DNA of 43,153 nt from Geitlerinema sp. PCC 9228 (GCF_001870905.1 NZ_LNDC01000048.1:1-43153), one strand, 5' to 3'; positions 26,151 to 35,236 are shown, counted from the first letter of the stretch. A program made the numbers and translations. Notes: a model not told the origin generated them from the letters alone.

Positions 26151-26711
26151 CTAAGAAGAGGACGTACCTTGGTCGTTTTGGGGTTCAAATTCTGGGGCGT
26201 AGGCTTGCAGCAAATTGCTGACTTGGGAAATGACTTCCTCTTTGGAAGAGGTACCCAAAGCTTGCCGTTCCGGGAAAAATTCCGGTTTGTTGAGGGACTG
26301 AGCGATCGCTTCTTTGACCTGCTTGCTGATAAATTCTTGCAATTCTTCCTTGGCACGGGCACGTTGGAAATTCGCCCCCTCTTCGGTGGTAGCATATAAA
26401 GGTGGCAAGCGATTGAGCGCGTAAGCAGCAATATCCCCCACATCCAGGTTTTGCTCGCTGGTTGCCTCGATTTCCGCCACCTTGGCGATCGCTTCCGCCA
26501 ACACCAACTCTTCCATAACGTTAATAAATTGCTTGCGGGGCAGCACCACCACTTCCCCAGTTAACAAAGCACCCATGAGACGGTCGAGGGCCATATACTC
26601 TTCAATGGATAGTTCGCTGGCGGCATTGCAAATCCGCCCCACCTCAGCTTCCATCGCCGAGGTGAGATATCCATCTTTGAGAGCTTGTTCGACAATTTTG
26701 ACAATGCTCAT
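26151..26711 (-). CDS. ComFB-domain protein
   Basis: This 186-residue protein contains the late-competence ComFB domain (PF10719). The core spans about residues 60-135: FINVMEELVLAEAIAKV, then LDVGDIAAYALNRLPPLYATT, then GANFQRARAKEEL. Recent work describes cyanobacterial ComFB/CdgR proteins as receptors for cyclic di-nucleotides (c-di-GMP, c-di-AMP) acting in competence and cell-size control; binding here is inferred from family. An N-terminal extension of about 55 residues and a C-terminal tail of about 40 residues flank it. It lies 57 bp upstream of lptA on the same strand. Confidence 0.88.
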   Translation of the reverse strand: MSIVKIVEQALKDGYLTSAMEAEVGRICNAASELSIEEYMALDRLMGALLTGEVVVLPRKQFINVMEELVLAEAIAKVAEIEATSEQNLDVGDIAAYALNRLPPLYATTEEGANFQRARAKEELQEFISKQVKEAIAQSLNKPEFFPERQALGTSSKEEVISQVSNLLQAYAPEFEPQNDQGTSSS

Positions 26712-26826
26712 ACAATTAACTCGCGTTCTACAAAAAGACTGTTTACCAATTTTGACCGATAGCTAGCAAAAATACGATCGCCCAACTAGGTTCTCGTTGA
26801 TGGAATCCCTACTGGCAAAGATTGTA

Positions 26827-27735
26827 TTACTCAATTCCCCGAAAACGCCAAGGAACCGGATCGATCGCCCGGCCGTGAACGTACAACCCCCAATGCAGGT
26901 GAGGACCAGTGGAAATTCCCGTAGACCCCACCGTACCAATCGCTTCCCCAGCAGCCACCATTTGTCCCGGTTGCACGTCAATGCGATCGAGGTGTAAAAA
27001 GATGCTAACCACCCCTTGTCCGTGGTCAATGCCCACCGTATTGCCATGAAGGGCAAAGCCTTCGGTTTCGCGGCCCACCAGAGCTACCCGTCCGGCGGCA
27101 GGCGCTACCACCGTCGATCCCCTTCTGCCTGCATAGTCTACCCCACGATGGTAGTAATTGTTGGCAAATTCACCGTTGTAGTAGCGACGAACTCCGTACA
27201 CGGTGGTCACGGAACCGGGATGGGGGCGTAGGAACGGACCCTGCCAGAATTTTTGCGGACTCACCAATTGCTTGAATTCTGCCACCCGGTCGAATTCGTA
27301 ATCAGTGCCGGTAAGGCTGGCTTTAGAATCGCTCAGCCAAATGGATTGGGTAGGAAAATTGCGATCGCGTACGTAGACCGCCAAATTTCTCACCTGTTGG
27401 TCATCGCGAACGCGCAAAGTCCGCCGACCGGGCTCTTGTAGGGGCGTTGTGGGCAACAGCACCCGAAATCGATTGTCTGCCTGGGGAAAAGCCGGATAGC
27501 TCGTTCCATCCCAAATCACTTTCGGAGGAGAACCGCCGGGGACCTCTGATTCGATGGTAACGGAAATCGTCTCCCCCAAACGCGGGGTTTGTGGGGTCAA
27601 CTCAACTTCCAAAGCCAGACATCGCGCCGCCGGAGACAAAATCCCCAGCAAAAGTCCCCAACCAAGCCAAAAAAATCTTCCCCGCAACCGCCTACCTAGA
27701 GGCAGACGAAAAGTCAGCCGGTTCGCTTGCAGCAT
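26827..27735 (-). CDS. M23-family metallopeptidase (LytM type)
   Basis: This is an envelope endopeptidase of 302 residues from the ATG at 27735, which has AAGGA upstream; a TTG at 27756 is rejected. A signal or anchor segment lies at about 20-42 (FFWLGWGLLLGILSPAARCLA). A beta-rich N-terminal domain spans about 45-165. The LytM catalytic domain has YYHRGVDYA with zinc ligands His196 and Asp200, and GPHLHWGLYV with the HLH pair near 279-281. All expected zinc ligands are present, so it should be an active peptidoglycan hydrolase. It lies between comFB and hfq. Confidence 0.93.
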   Translation of the reverse strand: MLQANRLTFRLPLGRRLRGRFFWLGWGLLLGILSPAARCLALEVELTPQTPRLGETISVTIESEVPGGSPPKVIWDGTSYPAFPQADNRFRVLLPTTPLQEPGRRTLRVRDDQQVRNLAVYVRDRNFPTQSIWLSDSKASLTGTDYEFDRVAEFKQLVSPQKFWQGPFLRPHPGSVTTVYGVRRYYNGEFANNYYHRGVDYAGRRGSTVVAPAAGRVALVGRETEGFALHGNTVGIDHGQGVVSIFLHLDRIDVQPGQMVAAGEAIGTVGSTGISTGPHLHWGLYVHGRAIDPVPWRFRGIE

Positions 27736-27803
27736 GCCTGTCGATCCTTCTTCCAAAACTGAATTTCAGAATTCTTGCCCAAACCGGTCCCCTGCAAGGA
27801 ACC

Positions 27804-28016
27804 CTAGAATTTGGGTTTCATGTAAACAATGGCTTGACGCCACACCAAAGTTTGTTGGTCGTAACTATCCACCAAGCAAATACATTCCGCATCTTGCCAA
27901 AAAACCTTCCCTACCAAGAGATCGCCGGTGATTAATTGCAATTCCACTTCCTTTTTCTCTTTGATATAGTCGGCAATTTTGCGAACGCTTGGCAATCCAG
28001 GATCAAATTCTGCCAT
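27804..28016 (-). CDS. hfq: Cyanobacterial-type Hfq
   Basis: This 70-residue Sm-like protein begins MAEFDPGLPSVRKIADYI, the standard cyanobacterial Hfq N-terminus. The Sm1 region is VELQLITGDLLVGKVFWQDAE-like, and the Sm2 region reads RQAIVYMKP. The canonical YKHAIS motif of enterobacterial Hfq is lost, so classical sRNA binding is not expected. In Synechocystis, Hfq binds the C-terminus of the pilus ATPase PilB1 and is needed for motility and competence. The ATG at 28016 gives the normal length. It is first in the minus-strand run hfq, M23, comFB, lptA, lptB, lptF/G. Confidence 0.95.
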   Translation of the reverse strand: MAEFDPGLPSVRKIADYIKEKKEVELQLITGDLLVGKVFWQDAECICLVDSYDQQTLVWRQAIVYMKPKF

Positions 28017-28293
28017 AGGTAAAAAAAATTGAACTCTTTCAAGTTTATAAAAAAACGGGAGCATTTTTGCAGCCAGCTATAGCTTAGCTCGCCCCAAGAA
28101 GCCATCAGAAACCGCCGCGAATAGAAACATCCACCCATCGGGGCACCCAGCTGCTGCCAGGGCCTTTTCTGCCTGCCGGTACCATCTTTCGATCGTACCG
28201 GGGAAAAAAGGATAATATCCACAAGCAGACACCAAGACCCCTTGGTATAGTACAAGGTTGAGGAAAAAACCGCACGCAAGCGCCGGAAAAACT

Positions 28294-29181
28294 ATGGAAT
28301 TTATCAAGTATCAAGGCCTGGGAAACGATTTTATCCTGATTGACAATCGCCAGCAAAACCAACCCTTACTCGCTGCCCAACAAGCCATCCAACTGTGCGA
28401 TCGCCATTTTGGCATTGGGGCCGATGGCGTGATTTTTCTACTACCCCCCCAAGCAGATAGCGACTGCAGCATGCGCATTTACAACGCCGACGGGTCGGAA
28501 CCGCAAATGTGCGGCAACGGAATTCGCTGTTTGGCCAAATTTGCCGCCGATTTGGGTGTTTCCCCCAGCCAGCAAAGCGGTCGTAGTTGGCAGTACCGAA
28601 TTCACACCCCAGCCGGCATGATGATTCCCGAATTGTTAGAAAATGGCAACGTCCGGGTTAATATGGGCATGCCGCGGCTAACCGCTCGGGAAATTCCTAC
28701 CACTTTGGTCGCCCCCGACGAACGCGCGATCGCCACTTCCCTAGAAGCAGCCGGCCGCCCCTGGCAGGTTACCGCCGTCAGCATGGGCAATCCCCACTGT
28801 ATTATTTTCACCGAAAACGCCGACGAAATAGCCCTCGAAACCATCGGTCCGCAATTGGAAAACCATCCCGCCTTCCCCGAACGGACGAATACAGAATTTG
28901 TGGAAATTGTCAACCCCTCTTTAATCAAAATGCGGGTTTGGGAACGGGGGGCTGGTGCCACTCTCGCCTGCGGTACCGGTGCTTGTGCTTGCGTTGTGGC
29001 CGGCGTTCTCAATCACCTGTGCGATCGCAACTGTACCGTAGAACTGCCCGGCGGTCCTTTAGACATTGAATGGTGCGAGTCGGACAACCGCGTTTACATG
29101 AGCGGTCCTGCCGAAGCCGTATTCACCGGTCGATTGACTAGCGAATCAACGACGTTAAAGCCAACTGCAACTGTTGGGTAA
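28294..29181 (+). CDS. dapF: Diaminopimelate epimerase
   Basis: DapF interconverts LL- and meso-diaminopimelate for lysine and peptidoglycan synthesis. The ATG at 28294 starts the conserved MEFIKYQGLGNDFILID. The first catalytic cysteine lies in PQMCGNGIRCLAKF (about residue 73) and the second in LACGTGACACVVAG (about residue 228). The protein is about 295 residues, slightly long because of a tail (TSESTTLKPTATVG) not typical of the family. That tail overlaps the 3' end of the convergent acyltransferase gene by 44 bp. hfq diverges from it, so promoters for both should lie in 28017-28293. Confidence 0.96.
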   Translation: MEFIKYQGLGNDFILIDNRQQNQPLLAAQQAIQLCDRHFGIGADGVIFLLPPQADSDCSMRIYNADGSEPQMCGNGIRCLAKFAADLGVSPSQQSGRSWQYRIHTPAGMMIPELLENGNVRVNMGMPRLTAREIPTTLVAPDERAIATSLEAAGRPWQVTAVSMGNPHCIIFTENADEIALETIGPQLENHPAFPERTNTEFVEIVNPSLIKMRVWERGAGATLACGTGACACVVAGVLNHLCDRNCTVELPGGPLDIEWCESDNRVYMSGPAEAVFTGRLTSESTTLKPTATVG

Positions 29182-30535
29182 GTTCGGAAACCGCTTGGCG
29201 GCGGCTGGTTTGGTAGTGCTCGAAGCGGCGGCTGACATCGATGGGCGTACCCACCCGAATGGTAGCGCGTTGCTGGCCCAAGCGGGGGCGTTTGAACGGA
29301 TTGCTACCGCGAAAGCGCGCCATCACATCCCACATCAAAAAGAGGGTATCGGCAAAACGTTCCGCTGTGGGATTTTCCTTCACGTAATCCCCGGTCACCG
29401 CCACAAAACTCTCCACCAGCCGCATGTGCCACATGTACCGATTGGCTTCAACGGCAATCCAGTCAGCCAACCCCCGTTCCAGTAGGGAGAGACTTTCCCA
29501 ATCCTGGATATCGCTGCGGTAAATAAACTCCCATCCCGCCTGTTCGATGCGACGGCAGCGATCGACAAACGTACCTTTCCCCGACAGCCCAAAATAGGTT
29601 TCCGACACCCGCAAAGCCGCATCCAGCAACACCGGCAACTGCTTTTGGAATTTGACATTGAGGTCGGTTTCCGAGGAAAACTCTGGAATGGGTTGCTGGT
29701 AGTGGTAGCGGTAAAATTCAGCCATAACCGATAGCAAGCGATCGCCCAAACGCAACAAGCGTCGGTACAAATACATCTGTCGGTCGCTGCCCAAATCAAC
29801 CGGCGTCTCCGGCAGCGTATCCCGATCCGGTGCCTGGGGAACCCCCATATCCTGCTCCAACTTCCCCAGCAACTTTTCAATCCCCTGCCAGGGCGGTTGC
29901 AAATAATCATATTGAATTCCCACCGGCAAAATCAGTACCCGCTCGCCCCGGTTTGCCTTTTGCAAATCCTCCACGCACCAAAATCCCAACTGGGCAACCC
30001 CCGGTTCCAAAGGACTTATAATTTCATTGTGCCCGTTGGTAGCTCCTTCCGGCGCTGCCATCATGGGAAATTGACCGTTCAAAAACAAATCTCTCGCAGA
30101 GCGCAACCCCACTCGGTCTACCTTCCCCCGATGAATGGGAGTCCCCCCCAATTTTGGGTACAACCAGCTCACCCAACGACCCGCCCACAAAGGAATGCCG
30201 CGGTCGTAGATAAAATGGGTGTGTACCGGCTTGGGCAAAGTCACCCCCTGGCGTTTGGCGTAGCGGGGCAGCCAGTGCCACAAACAATAAGACAGAACCA
30301 ACGGATCGTCAACGCTGGGATGTCGAAAAGCCAGCAGCCACCGAATTTTTCCATCGGCAAAATCCTGATAGGTCTGCAGCAACTGTTCCCCGTTTTCCAC
30401 CTTAATATGGGCTACTGAAGTGCGCCAGCGTAGCAATGGTAAAAGCGTCAGTTGGGCCCCCTGGCAAACCCATCGATTGTACTGAGGGGGCAAAAAAGGC
30501 AGGGCAGGTTGGGCGCGCAGGTCGGAATTAGACAT
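29138..30535 (-). CDS. PlsC-like 1-acylglycerol-3-phosphate acyltransferase family protein
   Basis: This 465-residue protein carries the acyltransferase motifs: HPSVDD, an HX4D box with His72 and Asp77, and the glycerolipid-binding APEGATN segment (about residue 160). The N-terminal part up to about 230 is the catalytic domain. The C-terminal half is a long, mostly helical extension with many Trp and Arg residues and no recognised domain. It is much longer than ordinary PlsC (about 240), so the acceptor may differ. The ATG at 30535 is preferred over a TTG at 30562. Its 3' end overlaps dapF by 44 bp. Confidence 0.83.
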   Translation of the reverse strand: MSNSDLRAQPALPFLPPQYNRWVCQGAQLTLLPLLRWRTSVAHIKVENGEQLLQTYQDFADGKIRWLLAFRHPSVDDPLVLSYCLWHWLPRYAKRQGVTLPKPVHTHFIYDRGIPLWAGRWVSWLYPKLGGTPIHRGKVDRVGLRSARDLFLNGQFPMMAAPEGATNGHNEIISPLEPGVAQLGFWCVEDLQKANRGERVLILPVGIQYDYLQPPWQGIEKLLGKLEQDMGVPQAPDRDTLPETPVDLGSDRQMYLYRRLLRLGDRLLSVMAEFYRYHYQQPIPEFSSETDLNVKFQKQLPVLLDAALRVSETYFGLSGKGTFVDRCRRIEQAGWEFIYRSDIQDWESLSLLERGLADWIAVEANRYMWHMRLVESFVAVTGDYVKENPTAERFADTLFLMWDVMARFRGSNPFKRPRLGQQRATIRVGTPIDVSRRFEHYQTSRRQAVSELTQQLQLALTSLIR

Positions 30536-30674
30536 GAAAGAACCTACGAAAATACTGGACAAGCAACGGTACCAACAGCAAAATAGAGGAACAATGACCG
30601 ATTGGCTTCAATGATACAGTTTTTGAAGCTGGGCAATTCAGGCAACATAGAAACGGTAGCTACGAAGGACGCTC

Positions 30675-31841
30675 ATGAGCGGTGGTATTTATTTAATTCA
30701 AAACGACGATCGGCTTGTAGAAATGAAAGAGCAAGCTTATGAAACGGAAGAACAGTTACAGGAACTCCTAGAAAAATATCCCAACCTGCTTGCCGGCGAT
30801 CGCATTGACCGGGGCACTGCCAGGCAGTGGTTGACTGTTTACCGGGAAATCGACCTCCCCATCGATGAAGATGGCGACGGTCGCTGGTCGTTGGAGCATT
30901 TGTTTGTCGATCAGAATGCCATTCCCACACTGGTATCGGTCAAACATAGCGATGATACGGCCAGCCGGCGTCAAGTTATCGGGCAGCTGTTGGAGTATGC
31001 CGCTAATGCTATGGTGGCTTGGCCTTTGGAATTTATCGTCTCCCAATTTGAAAGCAACTGCCGCCATGCCGACCGCGACCCGGAGCAGGTATTTGCCGAG
31101 TTTTTGGGGGATGAAGCCGACGAAGAACGATTTTGGCAGCAGGTAAAAACCAACTTACAGGCTTCCAAAATTCGCCTGATTTTTGTTTCCGACGAAATTT
31201 CCTCGCAATTGCAGCAAGTGGTGGAGTTTCTCAACGAGCAAATGAGCCCGGCGGAAGTTTTGGCGTTGGAAATCAAACAATTTGTGGGCGAGGGAGAGCT
31301 CAAAACGTTGGTACCGCGATCGATTGGCCAAACGGCAGGTGCCCGAAAACGCAAAGCCAGTGCTACCCGGGAGAGACGCAAATGGGACCCGGTTTCCTTT
31401 TTCCAAGAATTTCAAGCGCGACACAGCAGCGAGGAGGCGGCCAAAGCTCGCTGGATTTACGATTGGGCAATTAGCAAGGCACCGAATGTGATGGTTCACT
31501 GGGGAACGGGGGATACCTACGGTGGTTTCAGTGCGGAAGTCAAACCCAAAAATCTCCTGCCCATGACTTTGTTTACAGTGGCGATTGATGGTGGGTTGTG
31601 GATTGATTCGCGGGAATATGCCAAGCAACCTCCGTTTAACGAGCAACAGGAATGGTTGGAGTTGCGCAGTCAGTTGAGTTCGATTGGCTTGGCTTTGCCC
31701 CTAAATCTCACCGAAGGCAGGCAGCCCAACTGCTTGCTATCGACGGTGAACGATAAAACGGCTTTGGATAAAGTGCTGGATACGTTTGAGAGGATTTTGC
31801 AGAAAATCCTCGCTTCCGAACAACGTGGGTCCCAAGATTAG
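30675..31841 (+). CDS. PD-(D/E)XK nuclease-like protein of unknown function
   Basis: This 388-residue protein looks like the widespread orphan PD-(D/E)XK-type family: an N-terminal helix with ETEEQLQELLEKYPNLL (about 23-39), then HLFVDQNAIPTLVSVK (about 75-90), then RRQVIGQLLEYAANAM (about 98-113). The expected catalytic set is Glu24/26, Asp79 and the E-x-K pair, but here the middle acidic residue is Ser88 (SVK instead of EVK), so activity is doubtful. A basic linker (about 222-238) leads to a C-terminal domain from about 238. No methyltransferase or toxin partner is nearby. The last four bases overlap the convergent gene. Confidence 0.65.
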   Translation: MSGGIYLIQNDDRLVEMKEQAYETEEQLQELLEKYPNLLAGDRIDRGTARQWLTVYREIDLPIDEDGDGRWSLEHLFVDQNAIPTLVSVKHSDDTASRRQVIGQLLEYAANAMVAWPLEFIVSQFESNCRHADRDPEQVFAEFLGDEADEERFWQQVKTNLQASKIRLIFVSDEISSQLQQVVEFLNEQMSPAEVLALEIKQFVGEGELKTLVPRSIGQTAGARKRKASATRERRKWDPVSFFQEFQARHSSEEAAKARWIYDWAISKAPNVMVHWGTGDTYGGFSAEVKPKNLLPMTLFTVAIDGGLWIDSREYAKQPPFNEQQEWLELRSQLSSIGLALPLNLTEGRQPNCLLSTVNDKTALDKVLDTFERILQKILASEQRGSQD

Positions 31842-33577
31842 TTGCTTGTGTGGCTTTCGATGGACTGCATGAGGGTGCGCAATCCTTGACGACGCAGTTG
31901 GTAGAGTAATTGGAGGGCGCGGTAGCGTTCGCGGAAAGCGCCGGCTTGCCACCAGGTACGCTCGTCTACTTCCACCCGGAAGCTCTCAGGAACCAGCGAT
32001 CGCAAGCGTTCTCGTTCCCGTTCGCTTTGGGCATCCACCAGGATGCGATAGTTTACCCCCAAACGCGCGGCATGGTTATTATCGACGCCGGGGGCTTGAC
32101 GGTTGGACGTATCTATGGTAATAGAGGGTGCCTCCCCAGAGGTGGGGATATTGGCCTCGGGCACTGGCAGGACGTTGTTGGGAGGTGCGTCCAAATTAGG
32201 TAAGGGAGAAGGGCGGCGCTGCCGTTGAGGGGCGGTATTGCCAGCATTGCGGTTGGCAGCTGGGCGGCGGCCATCCTGACCACGGTCGCTGGCTGGTTGC
32301 GGTACTTCAATTTCGATGGGATTGGCCCTGGTGGGCACTTCTGTCTGAGCAGGGGTGGTATCTGCGATCGCCGGGAAGTTGCGCTCGCTTTGATTTTGGC
32401 GATTGGAGCGATGGGGGGATGCCCCAGCTGGTTGTGGGTTCAGGGAGGGGGGTAGTTGGGCGATCGCTTCGCGGCGGTTATTCGTCGAGGCAGTGGGATT
32501 GGGCATTAAATTACCTGCAATATCCACCCGTCCTTGCAAGCGATCGGGGGATACCTGATTGCCGAACGCTGGAATAATGCGGGAAGTAGCGTTATTGTGA
32601 ATATTGTAGCGACCGTTGTTGCGAATCTCATTGTTGCCAGGACGCCCCTGCATCCCCAAATCAGGCAAAGCATTGTTAATCGCCACCACCCCATCCCGCT
32701 GGTTGTCGGCAATACGGTTTTGCCGCAAAATAGGCTGTGCCTCTCCCTGCACCAAAACCCCATCGCGATTGCCAGCAATCACATTATCCACCACCAACGG
32801 GGCAGCTTGTTCGGCAATATTAATCCCAAATCCCGTATTGCGAATTTGATTGCCTTGAATGCGTGGGGTAGCCCTACCATAGACCGTAATGCCGTTGGCA
32901 CCGTTTTGCCAAAACCAATTGTTTTGAACAATGGCATCGCTTTCCCCCAACACGGCAACCCCATCGTGGGTATTGCCGGTAAAGGTATTGCGCACGATAA
33001 CCGGACTGGCGGATTCCACCCAAACCCCATAACCGCGGGGATTGGGATTGGTCACCGTCACCCCTGTCAATCCCGACCAATCGGAAGCCACAATGGCCGC
33101 ATTTTGCCGGGCGTAGGTGTCGCTGGTAAACCGGCCGCCCCCTTCGATCGTCACATTGTCGCCGCGACGGTTAGGATTGCCCTGGAGGGTGACCCCCGGT
33201 TGCAAGCGTAGGGGAAACTGTTCGCCGCTGGCTGTGCTGTAGGTACCGGCTGCCAAACGAATGACCGTGTTTGATGGGGCCACGGCTAGGGCTTGGGTAA
33301 TGGTTTTTAACGGTGCTGCTTGGGTCCCCTTGCCCTCGCGATCGCTACCGGTGTTGGGATCGACGTAGAGGACTTGGTAGTTGGGCGCATCTGTGGGATT
33401 GGCAGAAGTGGCAGGGGCGTTCTGGGCAACAGCAGGTGGAGACACCAGCCCAGTTCCCCAACCCACCACGGTGCCCAAAGCACCAATTCTCAAAACCATA
33501 GCGGCAAAACCGATGCCAGCTACAATTTGGATAGACCGGCGCGTAGAGGCGGCGTGGTTTTGGTACGAACGTGCCAT
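31838..33577 (-). CDS. Exported DUF1565 / right-handed beta-helix protein
   Basis: This 579-residue protein has a signal peptide (residues 1 to about 52, ending PPAVAQ). The DUF1565 domain begins YVDPNTGSDREGKGTQAAPLK (about 71). Parallel beta-helix repeats follow, with Asn-rich turns such as NTFTGNTHDGVAV, NNWFWQNGANGITVYG and NQIRNTGFGINI (about 190-330). A Pro/Arg/Gln-rich disordered linker spans about 360-500. The C-terminal domain starts near LGVNYRILVDAQ and contains VEVDERTWWQAG. Beta-helix proteins often bind or modify polysaccharide, but no catalytic residues can be assigned. Confidence 0.82.
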   Translation of the reverse strand: MARSYQNHAASTRRSIQIVAGIGFAAMVLRIGALGTVVGWGTGLVSPPAVAQNAPATSANPTDAPNYQVLYVDPNTGSDREGKGTQAAPLKTITQALAVAPSNTVIRLAAGTYSTASGEQFPLRLQPGVTLQGNPNRRGDNVTIEGGGRFTSDTYARQNAAIVASDWSGLTGVTVTNPNPRGYGVWVESASPVIVRNTFTGNTHDGVAVLGESDAIVQNNWFWQNGANGITVYGRATPRIQGNQIRNTGFGINIAEQAAPLVVDNVIAGNRDGVLVQGEAQPILRQNRIADNQRDGVVAINNALPDLGMQGRPGNNEIRNNGRYNIHNNATSRIIPAFGNQVSPDRLQGRVDIAGNLMPNPTASTNNRREAIAQLPPSLNPQPAGASPHRSNRQNQSERNFPAIADTTPAQTEVPTRANPIEIEVPQPASDRGQDGRRPAANRNAGNTAPQRQRRPSPLPNLDAPPNNVLPVPEANIPTSGEAPSITIDTSNRQAPGVDNNHAARLGVNYRILVDAQSERERERLRSLVPESFRVEVDERTWWQAGAFRERYRALQLLYQLRRQGLRTLMQSIESHTSN

Positions 33578-33920
33578 GGCAATTTCCTCAGTAAATAATA
33601 CATCAGGCTTGGTTGGTTAAGAATGGGTGGTAGAACTGTTTGTCAACCCCGATCTCGATCTGCCTGGAAGTTTGCAGGTAGAGGGCTGCCAGGTAGCTGA
33701 CACATTTTCTGTCCCAGCAGGCTGTCCCTACTGGACTGGAATAGATGATAGAATCAATGCCTACGTTTCGGGAACCGTCAACCCCACCAACCAAGTAACC
33801 AGTTGGCGAACGCATTTTTTTGTTAGACGTTTTGATGAAACCATGCATGGAGATGTTCCCATGGGCGAAACACCACGCGATGGTGCCCACCAAATCGACC
33901 GCAGCGATCGCGGCACCAGA
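33578..33920. other. Spacer upstream of thiE
   Basis: This 343-bp spacer lies between two divergent genes. The thiE frame stays open back to 33627, and an ATG at 33861 has GGAG 8 bp upstream, so the true thiE start could lie inside this spacer. I looked for a TPP riboswitch (CTGAGA and the GATCTGGATAATGCC-type element) and found none. Confidence 0.45.
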
Positions 33921-34982
33921 ATGGCCAGTGTCCCGTATCCACAAGCACAACCGGCCTTGTACCGTATTTTAGACGCCAATCTAGACCGGGCGCGAGAGGG
34001 ATTACGCATTATTGAAGAATGGTGTCGCTTTGGCGTGCGCCATACCCAATGGTCGAACGAATGCAAGGAAATGCGCCAAGAGTTGGGCAAATGGCACCTT
34101 CCGGAAATGCGCGCTGCCAGAGATACCCCAGGCGATCCGGGAACTGAACTGACCCATCCTCACGAACAAACACGCGCTACAATCAGCCAGCTATTGCAAG
34201 CAAACTTCGGTCGCGTGCAAGAGGCATTGCGCGTGGTTGAGGAATATGGGAAATTATACCATCCCCAAATGGGGGAAACTGGCAAGCAAATGCGCTATCG
34301 TGTCTATACCTTAGAGAGCAACTTACTTTCCTACCAACGCCAACAATTGCTACAACAAGCGCAGCTGTATTTGGTCACTTCGCCATCGGACGACCTGTTG
34401 GGAACGGTCGAGGCAGCTTTGCAAGGCGGTTTGAGCTTGGTGCAGTATCGAGATAAAAGCATTAGCGATGGCGATCGCTTGGAACTAGCCCGGCAATTGG
34501 GCCAGTTGTGCCACCGCTACGGTGCCTTGTTTTTGGTGAATGACCGGGTAGATATTGCCTTGGCGGCAGATGCCGATGGGGTGCATCTGGGGCAAGAGGA
34601 CCTCCCCATTGAAGTTGCCAGACAGTTGTTGGGACCCCACAAGATTATCGGACGGTCCACCACCAATCCGGAAGAAATGGCAGCAGCGATCGCGGAAGGG
34701 GCCGATTACATTGGTGTGGGTCCAGTGTACACCACCCCCACCAAACCCAATAAAGAAGCGGCTGGTTTGGAATACGTACGCTACGCCAGCGAACACGCCT
34801 CAATTCCTTGGTTTGCTATTGGCGGTGTGGATACCAACAACGTACAGGAAGTAGCCGCAGCCGGTGCCGAACGGGTAGCGGTGGTCCGCGCTATCATGCA
34901 GGCAGAACAGCCGACCCTGGTGACCCAGTATTTTGTTTCCCAACTGCACCAAGCACGCATGATGCATCAAATGCAGTCTTAA
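33921..34982 (+). CDS. thiE: Thiamine phosphate synthase with N-terminal fusion domain
   Basis: This ThiE joins the thiazole phosphate and HMP pyrophosphate to thiamine phosphate. From the ATG at 33921 it is 353 residues. About 1-145 is the cyanobacterial helical domain (ALYRILDANLDRAREGLRII, then FGRVQEALRVVEEYGKL). The TIM-barrel synthase follows at about 150-345, with SLVQYRDKSISDGDRLELA, NDRVDIALAADADGVHLGQ and IGVGPVYTTPTKPNK. The in-frame ATG at 33861 (373 residues) has a better ribosome-binding site and could be the start; the conserved part begins with QPALYRILDANLDRAREGL. thiS follows 50 bp downstream. Confidence 0.93.
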   Translation: MASVPYPQAQPALYRILDANLDRAREGLRIIEEWCRFGVRHTQWSNECKEMRQELGKWHLPEMRAARDTPGDPGTELTHPHEQTRATISQLLQANFGRVQEALRVVEEYGKLYHPQMGETGKQMRYRVYTLESNLLSYQRQQLLQQAQLYLVTSPSDDLLGTVEAALQGGLSLVQYRDKSISDGDRLELARQLGQLCHRYGALFLVNDRVDIALAADADGVHLGQEDLPIEVARQLLGPHKIIGRSTTNPEEMAAAIAEGADYIGVGPVYTTPTKPNKEAAGLEYVRYASEHASIPWFAIGGVDTNNVQEVAAAGAERVAVVRAIMQAEQPTLVTQYFVSQLHQARMMHQMQS

Positions 34983-35032
34983 ATGGTTTTGTCTGTTCCA
35001 TGCAGTCTCTGGTGAATTGCGAATCAATATCT

Positions 35033-35236
35033 ATGGCAAACGTACAAGTCAATGGCGAATATTGTAGCTGTCCCGATGGGTTGAAAATTCCCGAGTTTTT
35101 GGAACATTTTGGGTACAACCCGCGTTTGGTGGCTGTGGAGTACAACGGGGAAATTTTACACCGCCAGCATTGGGAAACCACGCAAATTGCCCCCGGCGAT
35201 CGCTTGGAAATTGTTACCATTGTTGGCGGCGGCTAG
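35033..35236 (+). CDS. thiS: Sulfur carrier protein ThiS
   Basis: This 67-residue ubiquitin-like sulfur carrier delivers sulfur for the thiazole ring of thiamine. It ends in the required Gly-Gly (IVTIVGGG), where thiocarboxylate forms. The beta-grasp fold is seen in VQVNGEYCSCPDG, LVAVEYNGEILHRQHW and GDRLEIVTIVGGG. The start is taken as the ATG at 35033, beginning MANVQVNG; an upstream ATG at 35000 is possible. It follows thiE closely on the same strand. Confidence 0.93.
   Translation: MANVQVNGEYCSCPDGLKIPEFLEHFGYNPRLVAVEYNGEILHRQHWETTQIAPGDRLEIVTIVGGG

Noticed and set aside
33627-33920. TPP riboswitch before thiE
   Set aside because: The conserved riboswitch elements are not seen on either strand.
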